From NCBI GenBank assembly GCA_003116975.1, contig BGKB01000055.1, positions 1 to 64,000 of the forward strand: a stretch of DNA of 64,000 nucleotides, written 5' to 3'. How positions within the stretch are numbered: position 1 is the first letter of the stretch; the number at the start of each line of letters is the position of its first letter. Below are positions 1 to 10,869 of this stretch, one piece after another. Position numbers and translations under genes: made by a program. The notes below the pieces were generated by a model, which saw only the letters and a program-made list of their open reading frames with translations, made no database searches and was not told the DNA's origin. The DNA is from Aurantiochytrium sp. KH105. Its lineage: Eukaryota > Sar > Bigyra > Thraustochytrida > Thraustochytriidae.

Positions 1-43
1 AGCCAGGGATAATAAAAAAAAATCAAAAAAAGTTTTCCCGACG

Positions 44-57
44 TAGGCCTAGGCCTA
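44..57. repeat. 14-bp perfect palindrome
   Basis: TAGGCCTAGGCCTA, its own reverse complement, in the 3' region of the LRR-NEL gene about 140 bp past the stop. May be chance. Confidence 0.6.
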
Positions 58-192
58 GTAGCAATTTACCCGAGCTAGGCCCAAGTGTTGGGATGGGAAA
101 ACCTGGAAATGAGATCTTTGAAAGGAACGACTCTCGACGAATCACATAAAAGTCCAAAAGAACAAAAAACATAGTTGTGACAACAGGCGAGT

Positions 193-3100
193 CTAGCGTG
201 TGAAATCTTCCTCGGGCTCGGGAGCCCGCTCGAAGATCGCTGGCACTTGCGCGGACAGAGCTCCGCTGGAGCGCCGACTCGAGCGCGTACTGCCCCGACT
301 GGCGCCTCTCGATCGTGCGAGACTGACGCGGCTACTTTGCGAACTCTGACGCGACGCGGATGAAGCGCGCCGCGTTTGATTGGTGTCGCTCGACCGTCGA
401 CTCGCTCGACTCGTGTGGGAGGACCGACGACTCATGGACGAATCACGCCGTGCTTGGTTGGCTTCACTTGATCGACGACTGGCTCGGGTGCTCCACGAGG
501 TGCGAGCAGAGACGACCGATTTTCGCCGCGTCTGACTGGCGTCGCTTGATCGACGACTTGCCAGGTTGCTGCGCGGGCTCCGAAGGGAGACGGAGGACCC
601 TCGATGCGCTTGGCGAGCGCTCGCCTCAGACGTCTCTGCATCCTCCTCGTCCTCCTCACCATCATCATCATCATCATCAAACAGCTGCCCATGGTCGTCG
701 TCGTCAACCTCATCATCCACATTCTCTTCTTCCTCTTCTTCGTCGTCGTCGTCAACGTCATTGTGGAGAGTCTCTCTTTCTGGGATTTCCTCGAGTTGAT
801 TTTCAGGGCCCCGTCGCGCAGCGGAATTATGCTTTTTGCGCAGCGAGTCGCGTCGCCCGAGCGAGGCGCGCTGAGGTGTCTCGGACGTCTGCGGCTTGAA
901 ATCGTAAATGCGCTTGGTATTGTTCAAAAAATCATCTTGCGTCATGGACCCGTTTGAAAAGTCGTGTCCTGTGGAAACCCAGCGCTCACAAACGTCATTG
1001 TACGACCACACGGCAGAGCGATTCGGAAGAAGGACAACTGGGTCCACAATGGGTTCGCCTTTCAAGTCAACCCACTCACTCGCGTCGCCTCGGGTATCCT
1101 CGTCCCGCTCCGCTTCCTCGAGCTTGCCAAGTTGCAAGTACGCAACGACAGCCTCCATTCGGTCTTGGCGCTGCCACTCGGGCCATGTGGCAAGCCAGGC
1201 CTCGAATTGCTTCTCCGTGATGGCCAGCGCCTCGCGCTTGGCCGCGGCGATCATGCCGGCGCTAATGGGAACGTGATTCGAGTAAATCATGGCTTGAGAG
1301 GAGACCGGGAGGTCGAGGCTCTCCCGCAGGTCAATCTCGAACCGCAGGTAAACACATACATCGTCAACGCCACGATTCTCTCCGTTGATGAAACGCTCCA
1401 CGTGCTCGTGCACAATGTTGAGACGCATGATGCCGCGACCCAGCTTCCGCAGCTTGGCGCGGTCCCCCCTGGCGTGGGCAACGGCGGCAACGAGCTGCAT
1501 TTGGCCCAGAGCCCAAATTGGTTTGTCAGCGCATGCGTCGGTAGCGTCGAGCATGCGCAAAACAATCTCGTCCCGCGCGATGGGATCTCGCGCAATGGTT
1601 TCGAGTACCTCTTGTACGCGCGACTTGAGGTCGTCACGCAGTTTTTCTTCTCGAAACTCTTGCGAAGACAAGAGCATCGAGAGAAAGTGCAAGACTCCTC
1701 GAAGGTAGGCCGGATCGATGTACGGTTCGAGATCAACGACCTGGACATTGAACTCGCGTGCGACATCAAAGAGCGTGCTTAATTGCACGTCGCCACCTCG
1801 TGGGCCGACCGTGGCGCCCAGCTCTTGCAGCAGTTGAGCGTCGTTGCCGAGATACACCATTACGTTGGAATCCGACCCAATCGCGCGGAGAGCCTGCAAC
1901 TCGTCACCCACGAGGCTTGTGTTCGCGATGTTTAGCACGAGACGCTCCGACCGCGGGGTCTGAAAAGGCTCCAACGGAAGGGAAAAGATATTCACGCAAT
2001 TGGTCAAATCCATGAGGTTCCCATGAAGTACGAGCGAAGAGGGCACATACGAGAGCGAGTCACAGCCGCTCGCAATCAGATCGCCCTTGACGGTGAGACC
2101 TTCCGGCAAGGCCTGCAGCGCGGCGCAGCCGCGCAAAATAAGATTGCCTTCCACCACAAGATTGTCCGGGAGCTTGATGAGACTCGTGCACGAGGTGAGG
2201 TTCAGGTTCCCTTTCACGCGACGGAGCGAGTCGGGAACGGTCAAGAGCATGCTGCAGGAATGCAGATTGAGGGGCCCGGTTTCCGTCCAAAGAGGCAAAA
2301 TCGTTAGCGCCGAGCAGTCCCGCAAGTGCACTTCTCCGGATACCTCTAGATCTGGCGGGAGTTCCGAGACGATGCCTTGAGAGTCCAGGATGCAAAGTCT
2401 TTCCACTGACACATTGGTGCCCCAGCCTGCCACGCCAATGTTATTGAGCATGAGGCAATTTTGCACGCGAAGGTCATTGGGAATGATGACGTGAGCGGGT
2501 CCATCGTCACGGTTATCTTGCGAGGGCATGATGGCCATGTCGCCTTCTACGATTGTGCCGCTTTGCAACTGGCCTGCCTCGCTTGCGATGGGGACGGCAA
2601 CGAGCAGGTCCCCACGGACTACGCGCAAGCGGGGAAAATCTTTGCAGAGACTGAGACGGAGAGGTGTATTGGGTGCTGTGCGTACCTCGAGCGTGGCCTG
2701 GTCTTTGCGCCAGGCCATCCACTCGACAGGGCCGCTCGACAGGGCGGCGGCAGTCTCGGGGCTGTTCATGCCGCGCAGCGCTTGCGCCATGGTTCGCTGC
2801 CGCATGGCGCGGAGACATTGCGTGCGAAGGGGCATGTGATGCAAGCACCATTGTCCAGCCTTGGAGCAGCGCGATGCCATTCTCGAGGGGCGCAGGCTGT
2901 CCACGGCGCCTCGCACTTGGCCTGCACAAAAGCCTGCGCAGCCGCTGCAGCACTCGACCATGTCCGACCGGCAGAGCGAGAGGGAGCAATGCCGCCAGTT
3001 CTGCATCACAGAAAGGCACTCCTCCAAGCCCGCACTGCACGAGGGAAGACACGGCTTGAAGGGTTTTGCGGCCACGATGCAAAAGGGCGCCAAAATGGCG

Positions 3101-3588
3101 AGCGGGATCAAGGTGACGCCCGCGATAACAGCGGGGACACTGTGCAAACATTTCCCTGCGTAGCCGTCAATCTCGCACGTATGCTCGTCGGGGTCGCTGC
3201 AGGGTCGACGCAGCGAAAGATCGCAATCGTCCATTCCCGACGACTCCACGTACTCGCACATACAGCAGATTGTAATGGGAAAACACTCCAGAGCGACCTG
3301 CAGGATCATGCACATGGAGCAGCAGCCCGTGCAATAGTAATCCATGCCTTCTTCGTCGTAGATTTCTTCTCCATTGATGAGGCCACGGCACACGCAGACG
3401 CCGCCCAAGAGGAATTCGGAGTCGTCCGTTTCCAGGTCCGAGCAAGGTAGGCATTGGATGTTCTCTATCGTCTTTTCCAGGCACGCATCCTCCGCAATGC
3501 CATGGCGGTGCGACCGCTCCTCAGCGTTTACTGCCGTGAGCAGGCTGCTGTTCACCAGACCGCCCACGTCGCCGCTGCTCCACGTCAT
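193..3588 (-). CDS. Membrane-anchored LRR protein with NEL-type E3 ligase domain and U-box-like segment
   Basis: Single 1131-residue frame starting at ATG 3588, no introns. Residues 45-235 are Cys-rich with hydrophobic stretches near 93-110 and 150-175, suggesting membrane attachment. Residues about 400-560 are LRRs of the form LPxxLxVxGxLxLxxCxxL. Residues about 600-810 resemble the NEL catalytic domain of bacterial LRR-effector ubiquitin ligases: a helical region with a Cys-x-Asp motif (C686-A-D688), followed by VDDVCVYLRF, LDLP and FEAWLATWPEW blocks. Residues 842-897 (DPVVL, CERWVSTGH, MTQDDFL) look like a degenerate U-box. The tail is acidic, then Ser/Arg-rich with a 26-residue repeat. 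Known: NEL Cys forms a thioester with ubiquitin. Inferred: a membrane-tethered E3 whose LRRs select the substrate. NEL is read by eye, so I am fairly but not fully sure. Confidence 0.8.
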   Translation of the reverse strand: MTWSSGDVGGLVNSSLLTAVNAEERSHRHGIAEDACLEKTIENIQCLPCSDLETDDSEFLLGGVCVCRGLINGEEIYDEEGMDYYCTGCCSMCMILQVALECFPITICCMCEYVESSGMDDCDLSLRRPCSDPDEHTCEIDGYAGKCLHSVPAVIAGVTLIPLAILAPFCIVAAKPFKPCLPSCSAGLEECLSVMQNWRHCSLSLCRSDMVECCSGCAGFCAGQVRGAVDSLRPSRMASRCSKAGQWCLHHMPLRTQCLRAMRQRTMAQALRGMNSPETAAALSSGPVEWMAWRKDQATLEVRTAPNTPLRLSLCKDFPRLRVVRGDLLVAVPIASEAGQLQSGTIVEGDMAIMPSQDNRDDGPAHVIIPNDLRVQNCLMLNNIGVAGWGTNVSVERLCILDSQGIVSELPPDLEVSGEVHLRDCSALTILPLWTETGPLNLHSCSMLLTVPDSLRRVKGNLNLTSCTSLIKLPDNLVVEGNLILRGCAALQALPEGLTVKGDLIASGCDSLSYVPSSLVLHGNLMDLTNCVNIFSLPLEPFQTPRSERLVLNIANTSLVGDELQALRAIGSDSNVMVYLGNDAQLLQELGATVGPRGGDVQLSTLFDVAREFNVQVVDLEPYIDPAYLRGVLHFLSMLLSSQEFREEKLRDDLKSRVQEVLETIARDPIARDEIVLRMLDATDACADKPIWALGQMQLVAAVAHARGDRAKLRKLGRGIMRLNIVHEHVERFINGENRGVDDVCVYLRFEIDLRESLDLPVSSQAMIYSNHVPISAGMIAAAKREALAITEKQFEAWLATWPEWQRQDRMEAVVAYLQLGKLEEAERDEDTRGDASEWVDLKGEPIVDPVVLLPNRSAVWSYNDVCERWVSTGHDFSNGSMTQDDFLNNTKRIYDFKPQTSETPQRASLGRRDSLRKKHNSAARRGPENQLEEIPERETLHNDVDDDDEEEEEENVDDEVDDDDHGQLFDDDDDDGEEDEEDAETSEASARQAHRGSSVSLRSPRSNLASRRSSDASQTRRKSVVSARTSWSTRASRRSSEANQARRDSSMSRRSSHTSRASRRSSDTNQTRRASSASRQSSQSSRVSLARSRGASRGSTRSSRRSSGALSAQVPAIFERAPEPEEDFTR
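322..560 (-). repeat. Three tandem copies of a Ser/Arg-rich coding repeat
   Basis: In the tail of the LRR-NEL gene three units of about 26 codons follow each other, each beginning RRSS and carrying (S/N)Q(T/A)RR shortly after. They look like an in-frame tandem duplication of about 78 bp with later drift. The composition resembles phosphorylatable RS/SR tails; no function can be read from it. Confidence 0.7.
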
Positions 3589-4483
3589 TCTCCTCCCTGC
3601 GCCCGCGTCGCGTCCTCCTCGCCGTCCTTTTCCGTGTTTGTCCCCGCGTGGGTTCTCCCGCCGCGAATCCGCCTTGATCGATCTTCTCTGTTCAAATCGA
3701 TCTTTTCTGCTCTCGCTTCCGCTCTTCTGCCCGCTCCCTCCCCCCTCCCTCTCCCGCGCGCGCCGCCCGCCGGGCCGCGCCCCCGCTCCGCGCCTCGCTC
3801 CGCGCCTCTCCCGCCCTGCGAGGCCGGCGCCGCTCCGGGGCCAGCACGTGCGACGTACGTACTCGCTCTGCCCGCGCCGCCTTCCCTCCCTCTGCCCTTT
3901 CCCTTTCCTTCTTTCCTTCGTTTTTCCCTTCTTCTGGCTGTGAGTTGGTTGCTGCTACGGATAACGCCTGGCTGGCTGGCGCGACGCGGCGCTGGGATGG
4001 CCTTGCCTTGCCTTGCCTCGGCGCGACGCAGACGCACGCTGCCGCGGCCACCCTCGCGCCAGCCGCGCGGCGGCCGGCCGGCCTCGAGTTGCCTGGTCGC
4101 TCTCTCGCTCTCTCGCTCTCTCGCTCGAGTTGGTCGGGCGCTCGGCGTGGAGATGGGCTGGGAGGGTCGCTCGATTGGGTCGTTCTCCTCACGCTGGCCC
4201 TGCTGGCCTCCCTCATCTCCAAGATCTCCGGTTCGCCTTCAGGTCCTCCTCCCAACTTCGGCCGTTGCTTCCTTCCTTTTGGTTCTCTGTCTGTCTGTCA
4301 GTCTGTCAGTCTGTCTGTCAGTTTGTTTCACAGTCTGCCAGCAGCCAGGGACGGCACTGCAAGTGACAGGCGACGCGAAAGACAAATGGATGCTCTCCGA
4401 GCGTCTAGAATCTGCGCAACCCTTTTTGTTTCAAGAATGAAAAATCGGAAAAAAGCGAAAGATTTTTGGGGTCCCATCTTCGA
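3589..4483. other. Intergenic, C/T-rich low complexity
   Basis: Lies between the start of the LRR-NEL gene and the stop of the LRR-GPI gene, both minus strand, so it should hold the promoter of the former and the 3' end of the latter. It is pyrimidine-rich with short CTCG and GTCTGTCA runs (about 4096-4125 and 4287-4325). I see no gene. Confidence 0.6.
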
Positions 4484-7182
4484 TCAATGGTGGCTCTGGA
4501 AAAAGAGAAAGAGAGCAAGCGGCAAGAGAGACGCGGAAACGAGCGAGGCCCCAGAGGGTGTAGCGGTCTGTTCGTCATCGTCGCACGGACCAAAGTTTCC
4601 CGTCCCTTCGTAGCCGCCGTAAATGACGCTGTTGGGCAAAACTGGTTGCGGACCGCAGAGGTTGTTCCCTCCAAGTGAGCTGCGTTGCGCGTACAATGTC
4701 AGCTCTGGGAGTCAAGTCTCGAAAGAAAAAAAAAGGGGGCGCACTTACATGATCCGGAGTCGTGAGAGACTGCTGATACTCTCTGGCAGCGAGACAAGCT
4801 CATTGTCGGCCAGCAGGCTGTCATGGGTGTTAGGATAGGCTGCTTTGAGATACAAGGCGTTTTACTAAAACGTACAGTTGTTCCATATCGAAAAGTTGCC
4901 CAATCAATGTCGGCACTTCCTTGAGCCGATTGTCCTCGAGCGATCTGAATGCGGCAAGGTCAGCGCTAAGCTGGGTGATTGCCTTCCTTGTCGTATGCGC
5001 ACTTACAGCATCCACAGAGAAGTCTTTTCCATGAGCTCGTCCGGAAGCTCGCTCAGTTCGTTGGACGACGCATAGCTTATGTTGTCCCGGCCCCGCATAT
5101 CACCAAACGTAAGTTAGCCTTGACCTTTCCTGATTCCCCATGCGGCGCTTCCACACTTACAGCAAACCCAGACCTGGCACAGTGAGGACGCCGGCAGGAA
5201 GTTCTGTGAGCGCATTCGCCGAAATGTTGCTAGCCCCTCAAACACTGTCACGTTAGCAATATGGTAAAAAAAAGTCCGTAGTTCGAATCAACGTCGAGGA
5301 AACGTACAGCGAGGTCAGACTCCGCATAAGCTCCATTGCGGGGAAAACGTCGTGGTCCGTAAAGGCGTTTGCGTCGAGCCGTCTTTTTGTGGATGTCAGC
5401 TTTCAAAGGCCTTTCTTTTATTTAGTTTATAAACCCAGCGCATGCAAACGACGCATGCGAAAAGATGCAGAGAGGGCTGAGAAAAGGAAGAGGAAACGTA
5501 CAGTTTTTGGAGATTTCCCATTTTGCCAATGCTTGTCGGGAGGCTCGAGAGAAGATTCGATTGAAGGTTACTGTCATCGTATCATTCGCGTCAGACAAAT
5601 CTTTATTGCCCAATACACACTTGCAATTTCACGTACATTTCATCCACGCCAATCAGTCCGATGATCTCGCTTGGAAGGCTCTGCAGTTTGTTCGAGTTGA
5701 GATTCCTGTGCTCCATTTCAGATCGACGCGAGTCAGTCTCTCCTTGCCTTGCCAGCGCAAGTTCTTTAGCTCTTGGACGCTTACAATGTATACGAAAGAT
5801 TCTTGAGCTGTCCAATGCCACTGGGAAGGGCAGTGAGCTGGTTCACTCCGAGATGTCTGCCAAGGGAGAGAAAAGATGAGCAAACATGAGTGTAGAGCGC
5901 GCGAGCGTTCGTTAGTGTCAAACGAAACAACAAACGTAGATATCTCGATGCCACGAGGTCGCAAGAACGTACAGAATGCGGAGCGCTGTCAGTGCACCGA
6001 TGCCATCGAAAAGGCTCGCGAGTGCATTGTTGTTAACGATGCTAAAAAGACACGAACCTGTCAGTATACTTCGCCGCCTCGACATGTGCGTGCACGATGA
6101 CTTACAGATACTGCAGGGCCGTAAGTCTCGAGAGTGATGCAGGTAGAGCTTGGACATCATTCGATGCGAGCATGCTGTAATTGGGAAAAGGTCGGTCGTC
6201 AGTACACGAATGTTGAACGAAAGGTCAAGAATGAATGCATGCCAAACCTACAGGCTGCTTAGTCGGGTCAGACTGCCAAGAGAAGAAGGTAGCTCTAAAA
6301 GACCATTATCATCGAGATCTCTTTGATTGTCACAACCAAACGTAAGGTTACGCGATGCAGAGCAAGTCAGTCTCAGCAAAGTTCTGGTTCTCCACGCGTT
6401 GAAAAGACGTACAGATACGTGAGGTTGGTCAAAGTTCCAATCTCGGAGGGCAAGCTCGTGAGCATGTTTGATTGCAAGTTGCTGTTCAGAGAATAAAAGG
6501 GTTTCATTGTGAGAGTGTTCTTGTCCGGGAACTGGCGACGGACGAAAAGAAAACAAAAAAACGTACAGGTGTTCCATGCCTTCAAGACTGCCAATGCTGC
6601 TGGGGACCGACGCTAGCTGATTCTTGGTCACGTCTCTTTGTAGGAATGTAGATCGTCGGTTAGTCCTTAGCTCTCGTTCATTGCAAACAGAAAAATGCAC
6701 GTACAAGCGTGTGAGCGTTGTCAGAGCCGAAATGCTGCTCGGAATCTCTGCGAGGAGATTAGTGGCCATACTCCTATCGCGAAACAGTGTGCAAAGGTGA
6801 GTGAGACAGGGCATAGAGCAACGGGGACCAAGAGCCCACGTACAGTGTTTTGAGCGAGGTCAGGGCTTGGAGACCCTCGGGAAAGCTTGCGAGGCTAGCA
6901 TTGCGAATGGTGCTACAGAATATTCAACAAAAGTTAAGCAGGCCATACGTCAGCAATCGAGTATCACAAAGGCGGAAAGATTTACCCGACGTACATGGAG
7001 GTCAGAGACGTGAGGGAAGACAACGCGGGCAAGGCATCGGTAGTGTCCAAGTCAAGACACGAGATTGCCGTGCTCACACTTGCAGAGCACGTCGCTTCGG
7101 GTTCGCACGTGCACGCCGAGCTTACATGCCTTGCGCTCAGCGCGAGCAAAAGGCCCACCGCCATCGTCCAGATCATCCTCAT
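4484..7182 (-). CDS. Secreted, GPI-type LRR protein, 17 exons, one repeat per exon
   Basis: Exons in order: 6995-7182, 6844-6912, 6705-6773, 6567-6635, 6413-6481, 6252-6320, 6106-6174, 5973-6041, 5785-5856, 5637-5705, 5502-5570, 5308-5382, 5161-5229, 5007-5075, 4876-4944, 4749-4817, 4484-4679. The sum is 1428 nt, 475 residues, in frame. Exon 1 encodes a signal peptide (AVGLLLALSA core, likely cut after SSA) and a CxC...C...C cap. Each of exons 2-16 is 69 nt (one 72, one 75), starts and ends in phase 2 and encodes one LRR of the LxxNxLxxLPxxIGxLxxL type. Exon 17 has an NNLCGPQP cap and ends in a hydrophobic tail after small residues, typical of a GPI-anchor signal. Introns are 58-119 nt, GT-AG, donors mostly GTACGT. 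Likely a surface recognition protein; the ligand is unknown. Confidence 0.85.
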
Positions 7183-7253
7183 GGTCGCACAGCAAGAGGT
7201 CTCGGCTGGTTTTTGATCTGCCTTGGCAACAGCGTCGCGGTCCCATATTCGTT

Positions 7254-7256
<3 letters not shown>

Positions 7257-7288
<32 letters not shown>
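7257..7288. repeat. (TC)n microsatellite
   Basis: An uninterrupted TC dinucleotide run of about 32 bp between two divergent genes. Confidence 0.95.
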
Positions 7289-7291
<3 letters not shown>

Positions 7292-7591
7292 TACCAAAAG
7301 AAGAAGGAAAAAGAATGTACCACTAAGCCTGTGCATTCTGCAGCTGCAGCTGCTTCCTCTTGGCGAGCTGGAAATCTTCATTCTCGGCACACCGCCGCCG
7401 CACGCGTGCAAAGTATAATCCAGCTGTAGTTGCACCTGGCTGCTCGTGTCGAGGAAGAGTTGATTACGAAACGGGACACTACGGCTTTCGCTCCTGTACA
7501 TAAAAGGGGCACCCGTCTCTACCAAAAATCCACCAATGTCTTGAGCGCCTCGTGCAAGCCGTCCAGCGCCGAGCTGGCCGCTGTGTGCTGA

Positions 7592-8998
<1,407 letters not shown>

Positions 8999-9097
8999 CA
9001 ATGTAATATTCGGCGTTGGCTGTCTTTCTTTCCCATTATGTTATTCCTCCCTTCACAACCAAGAACAATCAGACGAGGAAATGTATATGTGCGCATG

Positions 9098-9141
<44 letters not shown>

Positions 9142-9795
9142 CAAAGCAGCATGAAAAATTGATGTCTGACAAGGACTGATCAAGCTTCGTCGACCTAGTT
9201 TCTCTTTTATTTGTCTTGGCCTCAAAATCACCACATCACCAAGAAAGACTTCATCTTCGATACAATTCACATCCTCTCCTACATGCTTTCTCTCCTTGGC
9301 CCCTTGCTCACTGTCAGTTGCTCGCGTGTTTGACTTGCTTGATCGCCCCGCCCTTGGCCATGCGACCCGACTTACTCTACTCCTACTAGTCCTACTACGG
9401 AAATATCTTCCTGCGTCGGCAGCAGGGTTCGTAGGATACCCCTAGGCGAAACAATAGGACGCTGCGGAGAGTAGCCTCCGTGACCGCCTGACCCGACTGT
9501 CGTGCGCGCGACGAGTCAAGCAAGCCCTCCACGGTCCGCCAACCCCAGACCCGACCCGGCCGCGCAGGTCGAGCAACAGCTGCGGCGGCGCCAGGAGTTC
9601 CAGTACCACCAGCTGTAGCGCGCACGAGCAGTCTGTGCGCGGCCAGGCAGCCAGGCAGCCAGGCAGCCAGAAGCGCAGCATCGAGCCAAAGCCCGCGGGT
9701 CCGCCGACGACGCGGACAATCTTTGCGCAGCCCGAAGGCGTCCACGCGAGGCGTTAAACGCGAGTCGCGAGACACGCACAAGAGCGCCAGGGAAG
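8999..9795. other. Intergenic with CAGG microsatellite
   Basis: Gap between two plus-strand genes. It holds a CAGG tract at 9097-9142 and otherwise unremarkable GC-rich sequence, including a few repeated CAGCCAGG units near 9640-9670. No gene seen on either strand. Confidence 0.6.
9097..9142. repeat. (CAGG)n microsatellite
   Basis: About eleven consecutive GCAG/CAGG units roughly 100 bp downstream of the Dim1 stop codon. Confidence 0.95.
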
Positions 9796-10869
9796 ATGGC
9801 GTACCTGCAGCTGCAGAGCTCAGCAGACTACTCTGTGCACGAGGCCTTCGAGGTGGATACTGCAGATCATGAGGACCATACTTTCAATGGCATCATGTTC
9901 GACGTCGGCATCCGCTCGATCCTCCCCGTCGAGTACGTGGAGCTTGACAAAGTCTGGGTGCGCGGCATGCTGGGCACCCTAAACGTCTATGTCTGCGAAG
10001 GCTCTCATGTGGGCTACCACGATGACAAGACCCATTGGAAACGTGTCTTTAACGCGAACGTGCCTCCTAGCATGGACACCTTTGTCCCGCTCGAGCTCGA
10101 TCCCGCACCACGAGTTCCTCCGGGCGAGCGCATTGGGATCTACGTGCATAGTTCCCGCAACGATGACCAAGGCATCGTTTACGACAACAAACGGGGAGAG
10201 ACATCCCACGAGGACAACATTCTTCAGGTCTACTCCGGGGCAGCGCATATTAGCTCGAGGCCTTTCAATATCAACGGCATGTGGGGCTATGGCTGGCGCC
10301 CAGATCGTGAATTTGTAGGCCGTATCTCCTACGGCGCGCGCTATCTCATGTGGCGTCCTGATGCGGAGATTCACCATCGCTTCCCAGCAAAATTTCGACG
10401 CGCTGCATACGCCCTTACGCAATGCTCAATGCGTAAGGGATGTCCACTTTCCTGGGTTCCGCTCGAAATTACATATTTTGTGCTCAACATGTGCCCGTGG
10501 GACTGGTTTGGAGACCTCGAGGACGACGAGCGTCCCGCCACGTCAGAAGACGGAGAAAACGCCATGTCCGACGAGGATTACGGGGGTTGGCATCCGGATT
10601 ACCGTCGTCGGATCGGGGAGCACAGACAGTCCTCGCGCAGATATCAAGAGGCGCAACGAAGGAGAGACGCGAATGAAGAAGACGAGCCATCTGACAGCGA
10701 CGAGGATTACGTCGATGACGAGGACGAAGGCGACGACGATGATGATGATGATATTGACGATGATGACAACGACGACGATGACGACGACGACGATGACGCA
10801 GCGCGCGAAACGATTGTTATTGACGAGCAGTTTCTAAGCCAACATGGCATACAGTGCGCGCAACAGTAA
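9796..10869 (+). CDS. Uncharacterised beta-sandwich protein with acidic tail
   Basis: 357 residues from ATG 9796, intronless. Residues about 25-180 alternate short hydrophobic strands and Gly/Asp turns (GIMFDV, KVWVRG, LNVYVCEG, RIGIYVHSS, GIVYDN, LQVYSGAAH, REFVGRISYG), giving a predicted all-beta module resembling PHR-type sandwich domains. Residues 190-240 carry HRFP and a compact motif with VPLEITYF and NMCPWDWF. The last 100 residues are Glu/Asp-rich, ending in a run of Asp codons. I do not recognise a named family with certainty; no catalytic residues are evident. A protein-binding adaptor is the simplest guess. A perfect hairpin lies inside the coding sequence at 10412-10439. Confidence 0.75.
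   Translation: MAYLQLQSSADYSVHEAFEVDTADHEDHTFNGIMFDVGIRSILPVEYVELDKVWVRGMLGTLNVYVCEGSHVGYHDDKTHWKRVFNANVPPSMDTFVPLELDPAPRVPPGERIGIYVHSSRNDDQGIVYDNKRGETSHEDNILQVYSGAAHISSRPFNINGMWGYGWRPDREFVGRISYGARYLMWRPDAEIHHRFPAKFRRAAYALTQCSMRKGCPLSWVPLEITYFVLNMCPWDWFGDLEDDERPATSEDGENAMSDEDYGGWHPDYRRRIGEHRQSSRRYQEAQRRRDANEEDEPSDSDEDYVDDEDEGDDDDDDDIDDDDNDDDDDDDDDAARETIVIDEQFLSQHGIQCAQQ
10412..10439. repeat. Perfect 10-bp inverted repeat, 8-nt loop
   Basis: CCCTTACGCA at 10412-10421 and its exact reverse complement TGCGTAAGGG at 10430-10439, separated by 8 nt. It lies within a coding region, so the RNA could form a stable stem-loop; chance is also possible. Confidence 0.8.

Noticed and set aside
5261-5300. 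tRNA-like TTCGAATC
   Set aside because: Lies in an intron of the LRR-GPI gene with no matching acceptor or anticodon stem.
9097-9142. CRISPR-like or VNTR array
   Set aside because: Units are 4 bp without spacers; a simple microsatellite.
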